64,000 nt of DNA from Rodentibacter haemolyticus (GTDB lineage Bacteria > Pseudomonadota > Gammaproteobacteria > Enterobacterales > Pasteurellaceae), in assembly GCF_015356115.1 (NCBI RefSeq), contig NZ_CP063056.1:2356001-2420000 (forward strand), given 5' to 3'. The notes under the pieces are model-generated. The model ran no database searches and was not told the DNA's origin. It saw only the letters and a list, made by a program, of their open reading frames with translations. The translations under genes and the position numbers were made by a program. Shown one piece after another: positions 43,165-52,490 of the stretch. How positions within the stretch are numbered: position 1 is the stretch's first letter; each line of letters opens with the position of its first letter.

Positions 43165-46100
43165 ATGCACAGCACAGCACAGCACAGCACAGCACAGCAC
43201 AGCACAGCACAGCACAGCACTTGCACAACTTATCACTAAACTCAAGGAAATTTTTCAAATAAACCAACCGGATCTCGATTTTGGGATCTACCGCATACTC
43301 AATTCCCGTTCCGCTGAAATTCAGCAATTTTTAGAAAAAACACTTCCGAATAAAATCCGAACTGCGATTGCCGATTTCAACCAAGAAACTGCCGTCTATA
43401 ACCATTTATACACCTTCTTTTCCCGCTACTACGACAACGGCGATTTTATTAGCCAACGCCGTTATAAGGGCGATACCTACGCTATCCCCTATGCGGGTGA
43501 AGAAGTGATGTTGCACTGGGCGAATAAAGACCAGTATTACACCAAATCGGGCGAAAATTTTAGCAATTACGCTTTTTATTTGCCGAGCGGAAAAAAGGTG
43601 CAATTCCGCTTAATTGAAGCCGATGTCGCCAAAGATAACCGCAAAGACGGTGATCAAACCCGTTTATTTGCCCTTGCCGAACCGCAAATTAAAATTGAAT
43701 TAGATGAAAACGGAGATGAAATTCAAGCGGATATTTTACCGATTGAAGAATTGGATGATGAATTGATTATCCGCTTTGAATATAAAGCGGTAAATAAAAA
43801 AGAGAAACAGGCGGATTATATCGATCAAGCGGTCGGTTTTTTACAAAAATTTGCCTTTCAACATCAAGATTTCTCGCAACTTTTTGATTTAATTCCAACG
43901 GAAAAAGATCCACAACGTACATTCGTTAAAAAATATCTGCAAGATTACACCACCAAAAATAGCACCGATTATTTTATTCATAAAAACTTAGGCAAATTTT
44001 TAAATCAAGAGCTGGATTTCTATATTAAAAACGAAGTAATGAATTTAGATGATATTCAGCAAGAAACGACATTTTCAACCATTGAACAAAACTTAAATTT
44101 AATCAAAACCTTAAAAACCATTGGGCAAGAAATTATTGCTTTTTTAGCCCAATTAGAGGATTTTCAAAAAAAATTATGGCTGAAAAAGAAATTTGTCGCA
44201 GGCTGCCATTATTTAATTACGCTAGATCATTTATCGGAAGACTTAATCGAACAAGCCCTACAAAATCCAAAACAGCTGGAAAAATGGAAAATCTTATTTA
44301 ATTTCGATGCAAGCGGTTTAAATCAAAAAGAACTTTGCGAAAACCAACCGCACTTGGTGGTGGATACCTCGCTTTTTGATGCCGCATTTCAAGCCAAAGT
44401 ATTAAAAGAAATTGAAAACTTAGATGAACAAACCGATGGTTTGCTGATTCATTCCGATAATTTCCAAGCCTTAAATTTATTGCAGGAACGATATAAAGAA
44501 CAGGTAAAATGTATTTATATTGATCCGCCTTATAATACTTCAGCTTCTGAAATTATTTATAAAAATGGATATAAACATTCAAGTTGGTTAAGTTTAATTG
44601 AAAATAGAGTTTCTATTTCTAAAAGGTTTTTGAAAAATGATGGATTACATTGTTTTACAATTGATGATTTTGAATATCATAGATCTAAACAATTACTTGA
44701 TGGGATATTTAATAATAATTTTTTAGGTAGTATTTCAATTAAAAATAATCCTTCAGGAAGATCTACAACTACAGGACTTTCAATTAGCCATGAATATGCA
44801 TTATATCATTCATTAAATTCTAGTGTTCAAATTGGAAGATTAAGTAGAACAGAGGAACAAACTGCTCGTTATAAAGAATACGATAGTTTAGGATATTTTG
44901 AATGGGTTAATTTTAGAAAACACGGAGGTGTAAGGGAAGATGCTCCATCAATGTATTATCCAATTTTCATAAATATGTCTGATTTATCATTTAGAATTCC
45001 TAAAATGGAATTTAATAAAGAAAATGGAAATTATAGTATTTTGGAAAATACTAAAGATAATGAAGTTATAGTATATCCAATTGATGATAGAAATGTAAAA
45101 AGAAGATGGAAATGGGGTATTGAACGATTTTTAAAAATGCAGAGTGATGCTTGTGTTAGAAAAGATGTAAAAGGAAATTACACAATATATATCAAATCAA
45201 GAATGAATGAACAAGGTGTACTGCCTTTAACTATATGGGATAAAAAAGAATATTCATCAACAGCACAAGGAACAAATTTATTAAAAGATATTATGGGTAA
45301 TGTGAATTCTTTTTCATATCCAAAATCTATTTATGCAGTAAAAGATAGTTTGAAAGTTCTAAACTCAGTTAAGAATAGTGTAATTCTCGATTACTTCGCA
45401 GGCTCTGGCACAACCGCCCACGCTGTCATCAATCTCAACCGAGAAGACAAAGGCAAACGCAAATATATCCTTGTGGAACAAGGCGAATATTTTGACACGG
45501 TATTAAAACCTCGTGTGCAAAAAGTGATTTTCGCCAAAAATTGGAAAGACGGCAAACCACAAGCGGATAATTCAGGCAGCTTTGGCGGCGTTTCTCAAAT
45601 TGTCAAAGTGTTGAAATTAGAAAGCTATGAAGACACGCTAAATAACCTTGAGCTGAAAAAGGTTGGGCAAAGTTCATTTGATTATTTCCCTAATAACGTA
45701 CAAGACGATTATTTATTGCATTATATGCTCGATGTAGAAAGCCGTGGCAGTCTGTTAAATACCCAAGATTTCCAAAAGCCGTTTGATTACAAACTCAATA
45801 TTGCTAGCCATTCCGCAGGTAGCTATCAAGCACAGCGTATTGATTTAGTGGAAACCTTTAACTATTTAATCGGTTTACGGGTAGAACAAATTGATGACAA
45901 CCGAGAGAAAGGCATTGTAAGTGTTGTCGGTAAAATGTCGAATGGCGAAAAAATCTTAATTTTATGGCGGGATTGCGAAAAAATCGGTTATGACGAATTA
46001 AACCGTTATTTAGAAAGCCGTGCAATTAAAGCCGGCGATAGTGAATTTGATTTAATTTATATCAATGGCGATCACAATATCCCAACGGTATTTGCCGATA

Positions 46101-46171
46101 ATGACGATATGGTAAAAACCTTAAAAGTGCGGTCGATTGAAAGCGAGTTTTTGGAAAGGATGTTTGAGTAA
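43165..46171 (+). CDS. mod: Type III-like adenine DNA methyltransferase (Mod), phase-variable, OFF as sequenced
   Basis: Beta-class N6-adenine methyltransferase: DPPYNTS (motif IV, 44522) precedes the SAM motif DYFAGSGTTAH (motif I, 45389), with the target-recognition region between. The product would be about 1,000 residues, well above the 600-700 common for type III Mod, mainly through a long N-terminal part. ATG 43165 has AAAGGA upstream and is followed by ten CACAG units. In this length it is out of frame and stops at TAA 43237. The main frame has TAA at 43163-43165 and no ATG/GTG/TTG until GTG 43505. Eleven or eight units would restore a 1,003- or 998-residue protein. Residual translation from GTG 43505 or ATG 43508 cannot be excluded. 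Confidence 0.85.
43168..43220. repeat. (CACAG)10 pentanucleotide contingency repeat in mod
   Basis: Ten perfect CACAG units plus CAC directly after the ATG at 43165. No repeat frame contains a stop codon, so gain or loss of units switches the downstream frame. Confidence 0.97.
44540..45385 (+). other. AT-rich target-recognition segment of mod, probably exchanged
   Basis: Between motifs IV and I the base composition drops sharply. AGA/AGG arginine codons and A/T third positions dominate (for example the runs near 44640-45000), whereas both flanks use CGC/CGT and are more GC-rich. Reading frame is uninterrupted. The uptake core AAGTGCGGT is absent here but occurs on both sides (44349, 46127). 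This is the pattern of a swapped specificity domain. Confidence 0.75.
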
Positions 46172-46199
46172 AATAATTAAATCAATGTATTTAATAAAG

Positions 46200-46282
46200 G
46201 TAGGGACGCACTGCGTGCGTCCGAAAAAACATAAAATAACCAAAAACAGAAAATATTACGGACGCACGCAGTGCGTCCCTAC
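46200..46282. repeat. Long inverted repeat (REP/BIME type) between mod and res
   Basis: Two perfect 24-bp arms (46200-46223 and 46259-46282) in inverted orientation around a 35-bp A-rich loop. Each arm carries a GTAG head and the palindrome GGACGCACTGCGTGCGTCC. In RNA it would form a very stable hairpin inside the operon and may modulate expression of the downstream genes. Confidence 0.85.
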
Positions 46283-46320
46283 AATATTCATAATACAAAT
46301 AATATTAAATAACGGAAAAT

Positions 46321-48654
46321 ATGATGAAACGCACTTTCCACCAAGATTTAATTTTAAACCAATGGGTATTATCCCTCTTTAACCAACAAGATCTTGCTCA
46401 ATTTAAACAACGGCTAGGCGATAATGAAGGTATTGGCAAAGATGGGCAAACCAATTTTTTCCACGCTTTGCAATGGCAGTTGTTTCATACTGATAAAATC
46501 CCTGCGGATGATTTACGCCGTTATGATTTAAATATCGTGCAACATTGGCAAAAAATTACTGCACAACGCAATAAAACCGAAGGGCATATTTTAAATTTAA
46601 AATATTTCCAATATCTTTCACTATTATTTAGTGAAATTTATCTGGATTATTATTTTAACCATCAAGAGCAATTATTAAACGAACTCAACGAACAATTAAG
46701 CCTACATTTAAGTCTAGATAAAGACGCCCCTGAATTTCAGCCCTATCAAAAAGAGGATTTAAATAAAATCGCTTTTTGGAATGCGGCAGGCAGCGGTAAA
46801 ACCTTGTTAATGCACGTTAATATTCTGCAATATTATCATTATGCGAAAAATAAAAAAGATTTAACCGTTTTTGTAATTACACCTAATGAAGGGCTATCCC
46901 GTCAGCATTTAGACGAATTTTATCAGTTCAATTTTTCGGCGGTAATGTTTGATAAAAATAAAGGCATTCAGACAAGCGATTTATTTAGCGATATTCAAGT
47001 GATTGAAATCAGCAAACTTGCCGATAAAGACGGAGAAAGCACTGTTGCGGTGGAAAGTTTTTCCTCAATGAATAAATTGGTGCTGGTGGACGAAGGGCAT
47101 CGGGGATCATCGGGCAATGAATGGTTGGTACGCCGCCAAAAATTGGTGGGAGTGGAGGGCTTTGCGTTTGAGTATTCCGCCACCTTTGGACAGGCGGCAA
47201 AAGATCGCAAAACCGTTGCCGATATGCAATATGAACTGCAAAAGAAAAAGAATAAATTATTGCCCGAAAAATTGCCGACAAAACAGGTTAAATCTATTCC
47301 GTTAAGTTTTGAGGAATTAAAACAGGCACGGCAAATGTCGGTCTTTGAAAGTTATGCCAAATGTGTGTTATTTGATTATTCCTATAAATTTTTCTATCAA
47401 GATGGCTACGGTAAAGAGAGCTTAATTCTCAATATGAAAGCGGAAGATTATGACAATACGGAAAATTTACGCAAATATTTTACCGCTTGTTTATTGTCGT
47501 TTTATCAACAACAATATCTTTTTGCAAAAAATCAACTAAAACTGACCGCTTACAATTTAGAAAAACCATTATGGATTTTTGTCGGCAATACGGTAAATAC
47601 CGATGATAGTGATATTTTGCAAGTGATTAAGCTCTTTTCCTTTTTCTTAAATCCGAAAAATCGCACACAAATTGGCATTTGGCTTGAGGAATTTGTCGAG
47701 GATAAAACCACGTTATTAGATAACAAAGGCAATGCAATTTTTAAGCATCGTTTCCATTATTTAAACGAATGGAAAGGCAATATTGACGGGCTTTATTTGG
47801 ATATTTTGCAAAAAATCTTTAATGCGGAAAGTAATCAAACCTTGCAATTAAGCAATATTAAAAAAGAGGCGGGCGAAGTGGCGTTGAGTGTCGGAAATTC
47901 GCCAGTATTTGGCGTGATTAATATTGGCGATAGTTCAGCCTTGATGAAAGAACTGGAAAAATATCCCAATTTGCATTTTAGCCAAGATGAATTTTCAAAC
48001 AGCTTATTCCGCACTATCAATCAAAAAGAAAGCTCGATTAACTTGTTGATTGGCTCACGCAAATTTACCGAAGGATGGTCGAGCTGGCGGGTTTCGACAA
48101 TGGGCTTGCTCAATATGGGCAAGGGCGAAGGTTCGCAAATTATTCAGCTATTCGGGCGTGGCGTGCGGCTAAAAGGGGAGGATTTTTCCTTAAAACGCAC
48201 GGTTAAACCACCAAAAGGCTTAGGGCTGGATAAGCTGGAAACCTTAAATGTATTCGGTATTAAAGCCGATTATATGCAGAAATTCCGTGAATATTTGCAA
48301 GAAGAGGGCGTGAATACGGAAGAAACCTTGCAAGTGGAATTTGCGGTGGCAAAAACCTTACCGAAAAACGTGCAGCTTAAAACGTTACGTTTAAAAGAAG
48401 GTTACAAAGATAATCAAAAAATGGGCTTTAAACGCCAAGAGCGGGCGGAGCTTTATCGGATTCCGAGCAAATATCAGGGCAAAATTAAGCCGATTTTAGC
48501 CGTGATGGATCTTTACCCGAAGTTGGAGGCGTTAAGCACAACGGGTATTCGCAAATCCCCGAATGATGAACGCCTTGAAGTAAAACTGAATCCGCAAGCG
48601 GTTGCTTTTTTTGATTGGGATAGCATTTACTTGCCATTCAAGAATACAAAATGA
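46321..48654 (+). CDS. Res-like DEAD/DEAH-box helicase
   Basis: 777-residue superfamily 2 translocase similar to the motor part of type III restriction subunits. Walker A AAGSGKT (155-161), DEGH box (257-260), motif III SAT (286-288), a Res-like GSRKFTEGWSSWRVST (578-593) and motif VI QIIQLFGRGVR (607-617). Unlike classical Res, the C terminus shows no PD-(D/E)XK nuclease signature; that domain is found in the next gene, which overlaps by 4 bases (ATGA). Start 46321 or the adjacent 46324. Expected to act with Mod in restriction. Confidence 0.85.
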   Translation: MMKRTFHQDLILNQWVLSLFNQQDLAQFKQRLGDNEGIGKDGQTNFFHALQWQLFHTDKIPADDLRRYDLNIVQHWQKITAQRNKTEGHILNLKYFQYLSLLFSEIYLDYYFNHQEQLLNELNEQLSLHLSLDKDAPEFQPYQKEDLNKIAFWNAAGSGKTLLMHVNILQYYHYAKNKKDLTVFVITPNEGLSRQHLDEFYQFNFSAVMFDKNKGIQTSDLFSDIQVIEISKLADKDGESTVAVESFSSMNKLVLVDEGHRGSSGNEWLVRRQKLVGVEGFAFEYSATFGQAAKDRKTVADMQYELQKKKNKLLPEKLPTKQVKSIPLSFEELKQARQMSVFESYAKCVLFDYSYKFFYQDGYGKESLILNMKAEDYDNTENLRKYFTACLLSFYQQQYLFAKNQLKLTAYNLEKPLWIFVGNTVNTDDSDILQVIKLFSFFLNPKNRTQIGIWLEEFVEDKTTLLDNKGNAIFKHRFHYLNEWKGNIDGLYLDILQKIFNAESNQTLQLSNIKKEAGEVALSVGNSPVFGVINIGDSSALMKELEKYPNLHFSQDEFSNSLFRTINQKESSINLLIGSRKFTEGWSSWRVSTMGLLNMGKGEGSQIIQLFGRGVRLKGEDFSLKRTVKPPKGLGLDKLETLNVFGIKADYMQKFREYLQEEGVNTEETLQVEFAVAKTLPKNVQLKTLRLKEGYKDNQKMGFKRQERAELYRIPSKYQGKIKPILAVMDLYPKLEALSTTGIRKSPNDERLEVKLNPQAVAFFDWDSIYLPFKNTK

Positions 48655-49616
48655 GTCGCACTTGGTCGAATTTGCAGGTCAGCCTTGAGGGATTGAAAGA
48701 TTTTGTAACGGCAAATAAAGATTGGTATTGCCTGTATGCGCCACAATCTTTTGTTGCGGTTCAATCTTTTGCCGATATTGCAAAGCAGCAAGAAATTTTA
48801 ATTGAGTTGCTAAAAATCTATACGGAGCAGTTTTACAACCGCTTAAAAGCCGCTTACGAAAATCAATTTTTTGAAACCGCTTATGTTACGGAAGAAAATG
48901 GATCAATGTTGGATAAGTATCAATTTGAATTGCAAGAAGATCCAGCAGTATATAACCGTGAAAGTGCGGTGAAAAAATTGGAAGTTTTATCCGATTTAAT
49001 TCGACAGCACAAAATTGATGAAGCCTTTGAGCAACACAAGCAATTACCATTCAATGGCTTAACAATGATCTGCTTTAAACCGCATTTATTTACGCCTCTG
49101 TTGCATTTAGAAAAAAGCACACAAGATTTCCCGATTAAACTTTCGCCTTTACCAATCAATGCTCCAAGCGAGCGGCAGTTTGTGCTGGATTTACAAAATG
49201 CAGAAAATACTGGAAAACTGACCGCTTACTTAAGAGGGCGTTCTCTTTATTTAATGCGAAATTCCGATCGTAAAGAGAAAGGTTTGGGCTTTGCCTTGGC
49301 GGGTAATTTTTATCCTGATTTTTTGCTGTGGGTGGTGGATCATCAAAGCGGTAAACAATGGCTGAATTTTATCGACCCTAAAGGGGTTAAAATAATGGAT
49401 CTAACTGATCCAAAATTCGGTTTATCTCAAGAAGTCAAAATTTTGCAAGAAAAAATCAACGACCCGAATTTGATTTTAAATAGTTTTATTTTACCAACCA
49501 CAAAATATAAAGAGTGGACCAATATGAATAAAACGATGGAAGAATTAGCCGAAAGGAATATTCTTTTTATGGAAAATGAAGATTATTTGGAACAATTGTT
49601 TGAACGGATGAAATAA
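48651..49616 (+). CDS. Predicted PD-(D/E)XK nuclease subunit
   Basis: 321-residue protein without a family name I recognise. Its C-terminal half carries a complete PD-(D/E)XK pattern: helix glutamate in SERQFVLDL (E174), YPDFLLWVV (P222-D223) and FIDPKGVK (D242, K244). This resembles the cleavage core of type III Res proteins, as if the nuclease had been split off the helicase. The N-terminal half is helical and may bind the helicase. It starts inside the helicase stop (ATGA) and ends 3 bp before the SNF2 gene, so stoichiometric expression is likely. Confidence 0.75.
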   Translation: MSRTWSNLQVSLEGLKDFVTANKDWYCLYAPQSFVAVQSFADIAKQQEILIELLKIYTEQFYNRLKAAYENQFFETAYVTEENGSMLDKYQFELQEDPAVYNRESAVKKLEVLSDLIRQHKIDEAFEQHKQLPFNGLTMICFKPHLFTPLLHLEKSTQDFPIKLSPLPINAPSERQFVLDLQNAENTGKLTAYLRGRSLYLMRNSDRKEKGLGFALAGNFYPDFLLWVVDHQSGKQWLNFIDPKGVKIMDLTDPKFGLSQEVKILQEKINDPNLILNSFILPTTKYKEWTNMNKTMEELAERNILFMENEDYLEQLFERMK

Positions 49617-49619
49617 AAA

Positions 49620-52490
49620 ATGAACATCACCCCCTATCACGCACGTTATTTTGCCAATGAATTGATTTGCCGCCGCACAGATGATAACCGCCTTTCTCAA
49701 TCGTTGTTTGATGCCAAGGTGGATCTCAATCCACACCAAATTGATGCGGCGTTGTTTGCTTTGAAAAATCCACTGCAAGAAGGTGTTTTGCTTGCCGATG
49801 AAGTGGGTTTGGGGAAAACCATTGAAGCAGGGCTTGTGTTGTGCCAAATGTGGGCGGAGCGGAAGCGGGATTTACTGATTGTTTGCCCTGCGATTTTGCG
49901 TAAACAATGGGCGAATGAGCTGTATGAAAAGTTTGATTTACCGACTTTAGTGGTGGATAAAACCGTGGTAAACCAAGCTATGAAAGGGACAAGCGGTGCG
50001 AAATTACTGAATTTTTGCAAAGAGCAGAGCGGGCGAAAGGTGTTGATTGTATCTCACCAATACGCCGCCAAAGAGTGGGCGATTTTCAAGCAGTTTGATT
50101 GGCATTTTGTCGTGATTGATGAGGCTCACAAAATGCGTAATGCCTATAAAACCGACAATAAAATGGGGCAGGCAATACGTAAAGCCTTTAGTGGCAAGCG
50201 GAAATTATTGCTAACCGCCACGCCACTGCAAAATTCGTTAATGGAGCTTTATGGTTTATCCACGCTGCTTGATGAACATATTTTCGGTGATCGTAAATTT
50301 TTCCAACGGGAATTTGTCCGCCGTGGTAATTTGCCTGAATTGAAAAGCCGAATGGCAACCTTTATTAAGCGTACGCTGCGGAAAAATGTGTTGGAATATG
50401 TGCGTTATACTAAACGCAAAACCATCACGCAAGAATTTATGCCCACCACAGCAGAGTTTGCCCTTTATGAGCAAATCTCTGAATTTTTACGCAAAGAAAG
50501 TAGTTATGCCTTGCCAAAACGGCATAAACATTTAACTGCCTTGATTTTGCGAAAACTCTTGGCTTCTAGCCCGCAAGCAGTTCTTGGTACGTTAAAAGCG
50601 ATTTTGACAAGGCTTCAACATTTACAGCAGCTAGAGCAAAATCAAGACGAGCTATTGAGCGAAATTGAAGCATTATTGGAGGGTGAAGAATTAACCGCAG
50701 ACGATGTGGAAGCCGATGAATTGGAAGCGGAAGAAACAGAAATTTCTGTTGGTGATGAATTAAATCAAGCTGCTTTGTCGGCTGAAATTGCCGAAATTAG
50801 GGGCTTTATCCGTTTGGCGGAAGGTTTGCAGCAAGACAGCAAAATTCTCGCTTTATTGACCGCACTTCAAACCGGTTTTGCCGAAATGGAAAAATTTGGG
50901 GCAAGCCCAAAAGCGATTATTTTCACTGAATCGGTGCGTACGCAGAAATATCTGTTTGATTTTTTAACGCAAAACGGCTATGCCGATAATGTGGTTTTGT
51001 TTAGCGGCACCAACAACGATCCGAATTCTGTGACGATTTATCAAGATTGGCTCGCACGCTATCAAGATACGGCAAAAATCACTGGCTCGGCAGACGTGGA
51101 TAAACGTTCGGCATTGATTGAGCATTTCAAAGAAAAGGCACAAATTATGATTGCCACCGAAGCCGCCAGCGAAGGGGTAAACCTGCAATTTTGTTCACTA
51201 TTGATTAACTATGATTTACCGTGGAATCCGCAGCGAGTAGAGCAGCGGATCGGACGTTGCCATCGTTATGGACAAAAATTTGATGTCGTGGTGATTAATT
51301 TCTTAAACAAACGCAATCTTGCCGATCAACGTGTTTTGGAACTACTCACGGAGAAATTTAAGTTGTTTCAAGGTGTGTTAGGTGCTTCTGATGAAGTTTT
51401 GGGGCGGATTGAATCTGGCGTGGATATTGAAAATCAAATTGCGAATATTTATGCGACTTGCCGCACGGAAAACGAAATTCAGGCCGCATTTGATCAGTTG
51501 CAAGCACAATTTGCCGATGAAATTGAAGGGAGAGTGCAAGAAACTAAAGATGTATTGGTAACAAGTTTTGACCAGTCAGTGCTAGAACGGCTCAAAGTGA
51601 TGACTGAAGACCGTTTAAACGCAATGGAGCAGTGGGTTTGGGGCGTAACACAATTTGCACTAAATGGCAAAGCTCAATTTAATCAAAAAGATTGGTATTT
51701 TTTACTCGAAAACGCACCGCTTGGTGGAGTATCAATTGGGCGGTATTTATTGCCACGCAAAGCACATACCACAACGTTACAAGGTTATGAATATCGCTTA
51801 AATCAACCGCTTGGGCAATGGTGTATCAATGAAGCATTAAATACTTATACGCCAAATGCCACTTTGGTTTTTGATTACACCAATTTCCCTGAAAAAATCA
51901 GTTTGTTAGAACAGTATCAAGGTAAATCTGGCTGGCTGCGTTTGGATAAAATCAATGTGGAGTCAAATGCAGAAAGTCAAGAGTCGTTAGTTTTTACCGT
52001 ATGTGATGAGCAAGGTAATTTGTTAGATAAAGAATTTGCACAAAAGCTCTTTTCACTTTCAGCCGATTTGCAAAATTCTATTAGAAAACCACCGCTTGTT
52101 TTTGCGGATTTAGTGAAAGAGCAGGTTGATAAGGAAAGAGCCCGCATTAAGGCGGAAAATGATGCATTGTTAAAATCTGAAAGTGTGCGGATTAATACTT
52201 GGGCAAAAGATCAAATGCAAGCTGCTGAAGATTTAATTAGCAAACTTAAAGAGGCAATGCGTAGCAAAGAAAAGGAATTGGTGTTAACAGATGATATTGA
52301 ATTACAAATTCAGTTACAAGAAGATGTAGCAAAACTCCGCAAACAGCTTCGCAAAGCCCGTAACGAATTAGACGATGTACAAGATGAAATTGCCGAACAG
52401 GAATTACAACTGTTGAAAGAGTTGAAGGGAAAAATTCATCAAACAATGCAGGAAAGTTTGGTGTTTGAGATTTTCTGGCAGATTCGATAA
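49620..52490 (+). CDS. SNF2-family helicase of the island
   Basis: 956-residue Swi2/Snf2-type ATPase. Walker A DEVGLGKT (60-67), DEAH (167-170), TATPLQN (199-205), an acidic insertion near 340-380, and the C-terminal motor motifs ATEAASEGVNLQF and RVEQRIGRCHRYGQ. A coiled coil follows at about 850-940 (many K/E/L heptads). Not a normal component of type III restriction-modification; SNF2 proteins occur in DISARM and other defence loci. Three bp after the nuclease gene and last in the operon. Confidence 0.85.
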   Translation: MNITPYHARYFANELICRRTDDNRLSQSLFDAKVDLNPHQIDAALFALKNPLQEGVLLADEVGLGKTIEAGLVLCQMWAERKRDLLIVCPAILRKQWANELYEKFDLPTLVVDKTVVNQAMKGTSGAKLLNFCKEQSGRKVLIVSHQYAAKEWAIFKQFDWHFVVIDEAHKMRNAYKTDNKMGQAIRKAFSGKRKLLLTATPLQNSLMELYGLSTLLDEHIFGDRKFFQREFVRRGNLPELKSRMATFIKRTLRKNVLEYVRYTKRKTITQEFMPTTAEFALYEQISEFLRKESSYALPKRHKHLTALILRKLLASSPQAVLGTLKAILTRLQHLQQLEQNQDELLSEIEALLEGEELTADDVEADELEAEETEISVGDELNQAALSAEIAEIRGFIRLAEGLQQDSKILALLTALQTGFAEMEKFGASPKAIIFTESVRTQKYLFDFLTQNGYADNVVLFSGTNNDPNSVTIYQDWLARYQDTAKITGSADVDKRSALIEHFKEKAQIMIATEAASEGVNLQFCSLLINYDLPWNPQRVEQRIGRCHRYGQKFDVVVINFLNKRNLADQRVLELLTEKFKLFQGVLGASDEVLGRIESGVDIENQIANIYATCRTENEIQAAFDQLQAQFADEIEGRVQETKDVLVTSFDQSVLERLKVMTEDRLNAMEQWVWGVTQFALNGKAQFNQKDWYFLLENAPLGGVSIGRYLLPRKAHTTTLQGYEYRLNQPLGQWCINEALNTYTPNATLVFDYTNFPEKISLLEQYQGKSGWLRLDKINVESNAESQESLVFTVCDEQGNLLDKEFAQKLFSLSADLQNSIRKPPLVFADLVKEQVDKERARIKAENDALLKSESVRINTWAKDQMQAAEDLISKLKEAMRSKEKELVLTDDIELQIQLQEDVAKLRKQLRKARNELDDVQDEIAEQELQLLKELKGKIHQTMQESLVFEIFWQIR

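Noticed and set aside
43136..43166. TTGACA at 43136 with CATAAT at 43161 as the mod promoter
   Set aside because: Spacer of 19 bases and a start of transcription inside the repeat; incompatible with the ribosome-binding site upstream of ATG 43165.
43168..43220. Tandem repeat as a CRISPR-like array
   Set aside because: Five-base units without spacers; a contingency repeat, not CRISPR. The TTTG tract at 38224 was rejected for the same reason.
43051..43245. Minus-strand frame with a VLCCA repeat peptide
   Set aside because: Produced by reading the CACAG repeat backwards; no start signals and low-complexity product.
43505..46171. Complete 888-residue methyltransferase starting at GTG 43505
   Set aside because: The frame continues upstream for 113 codons of ordinary protein sequence to the repeat, so the internal GTG is not the natural start.
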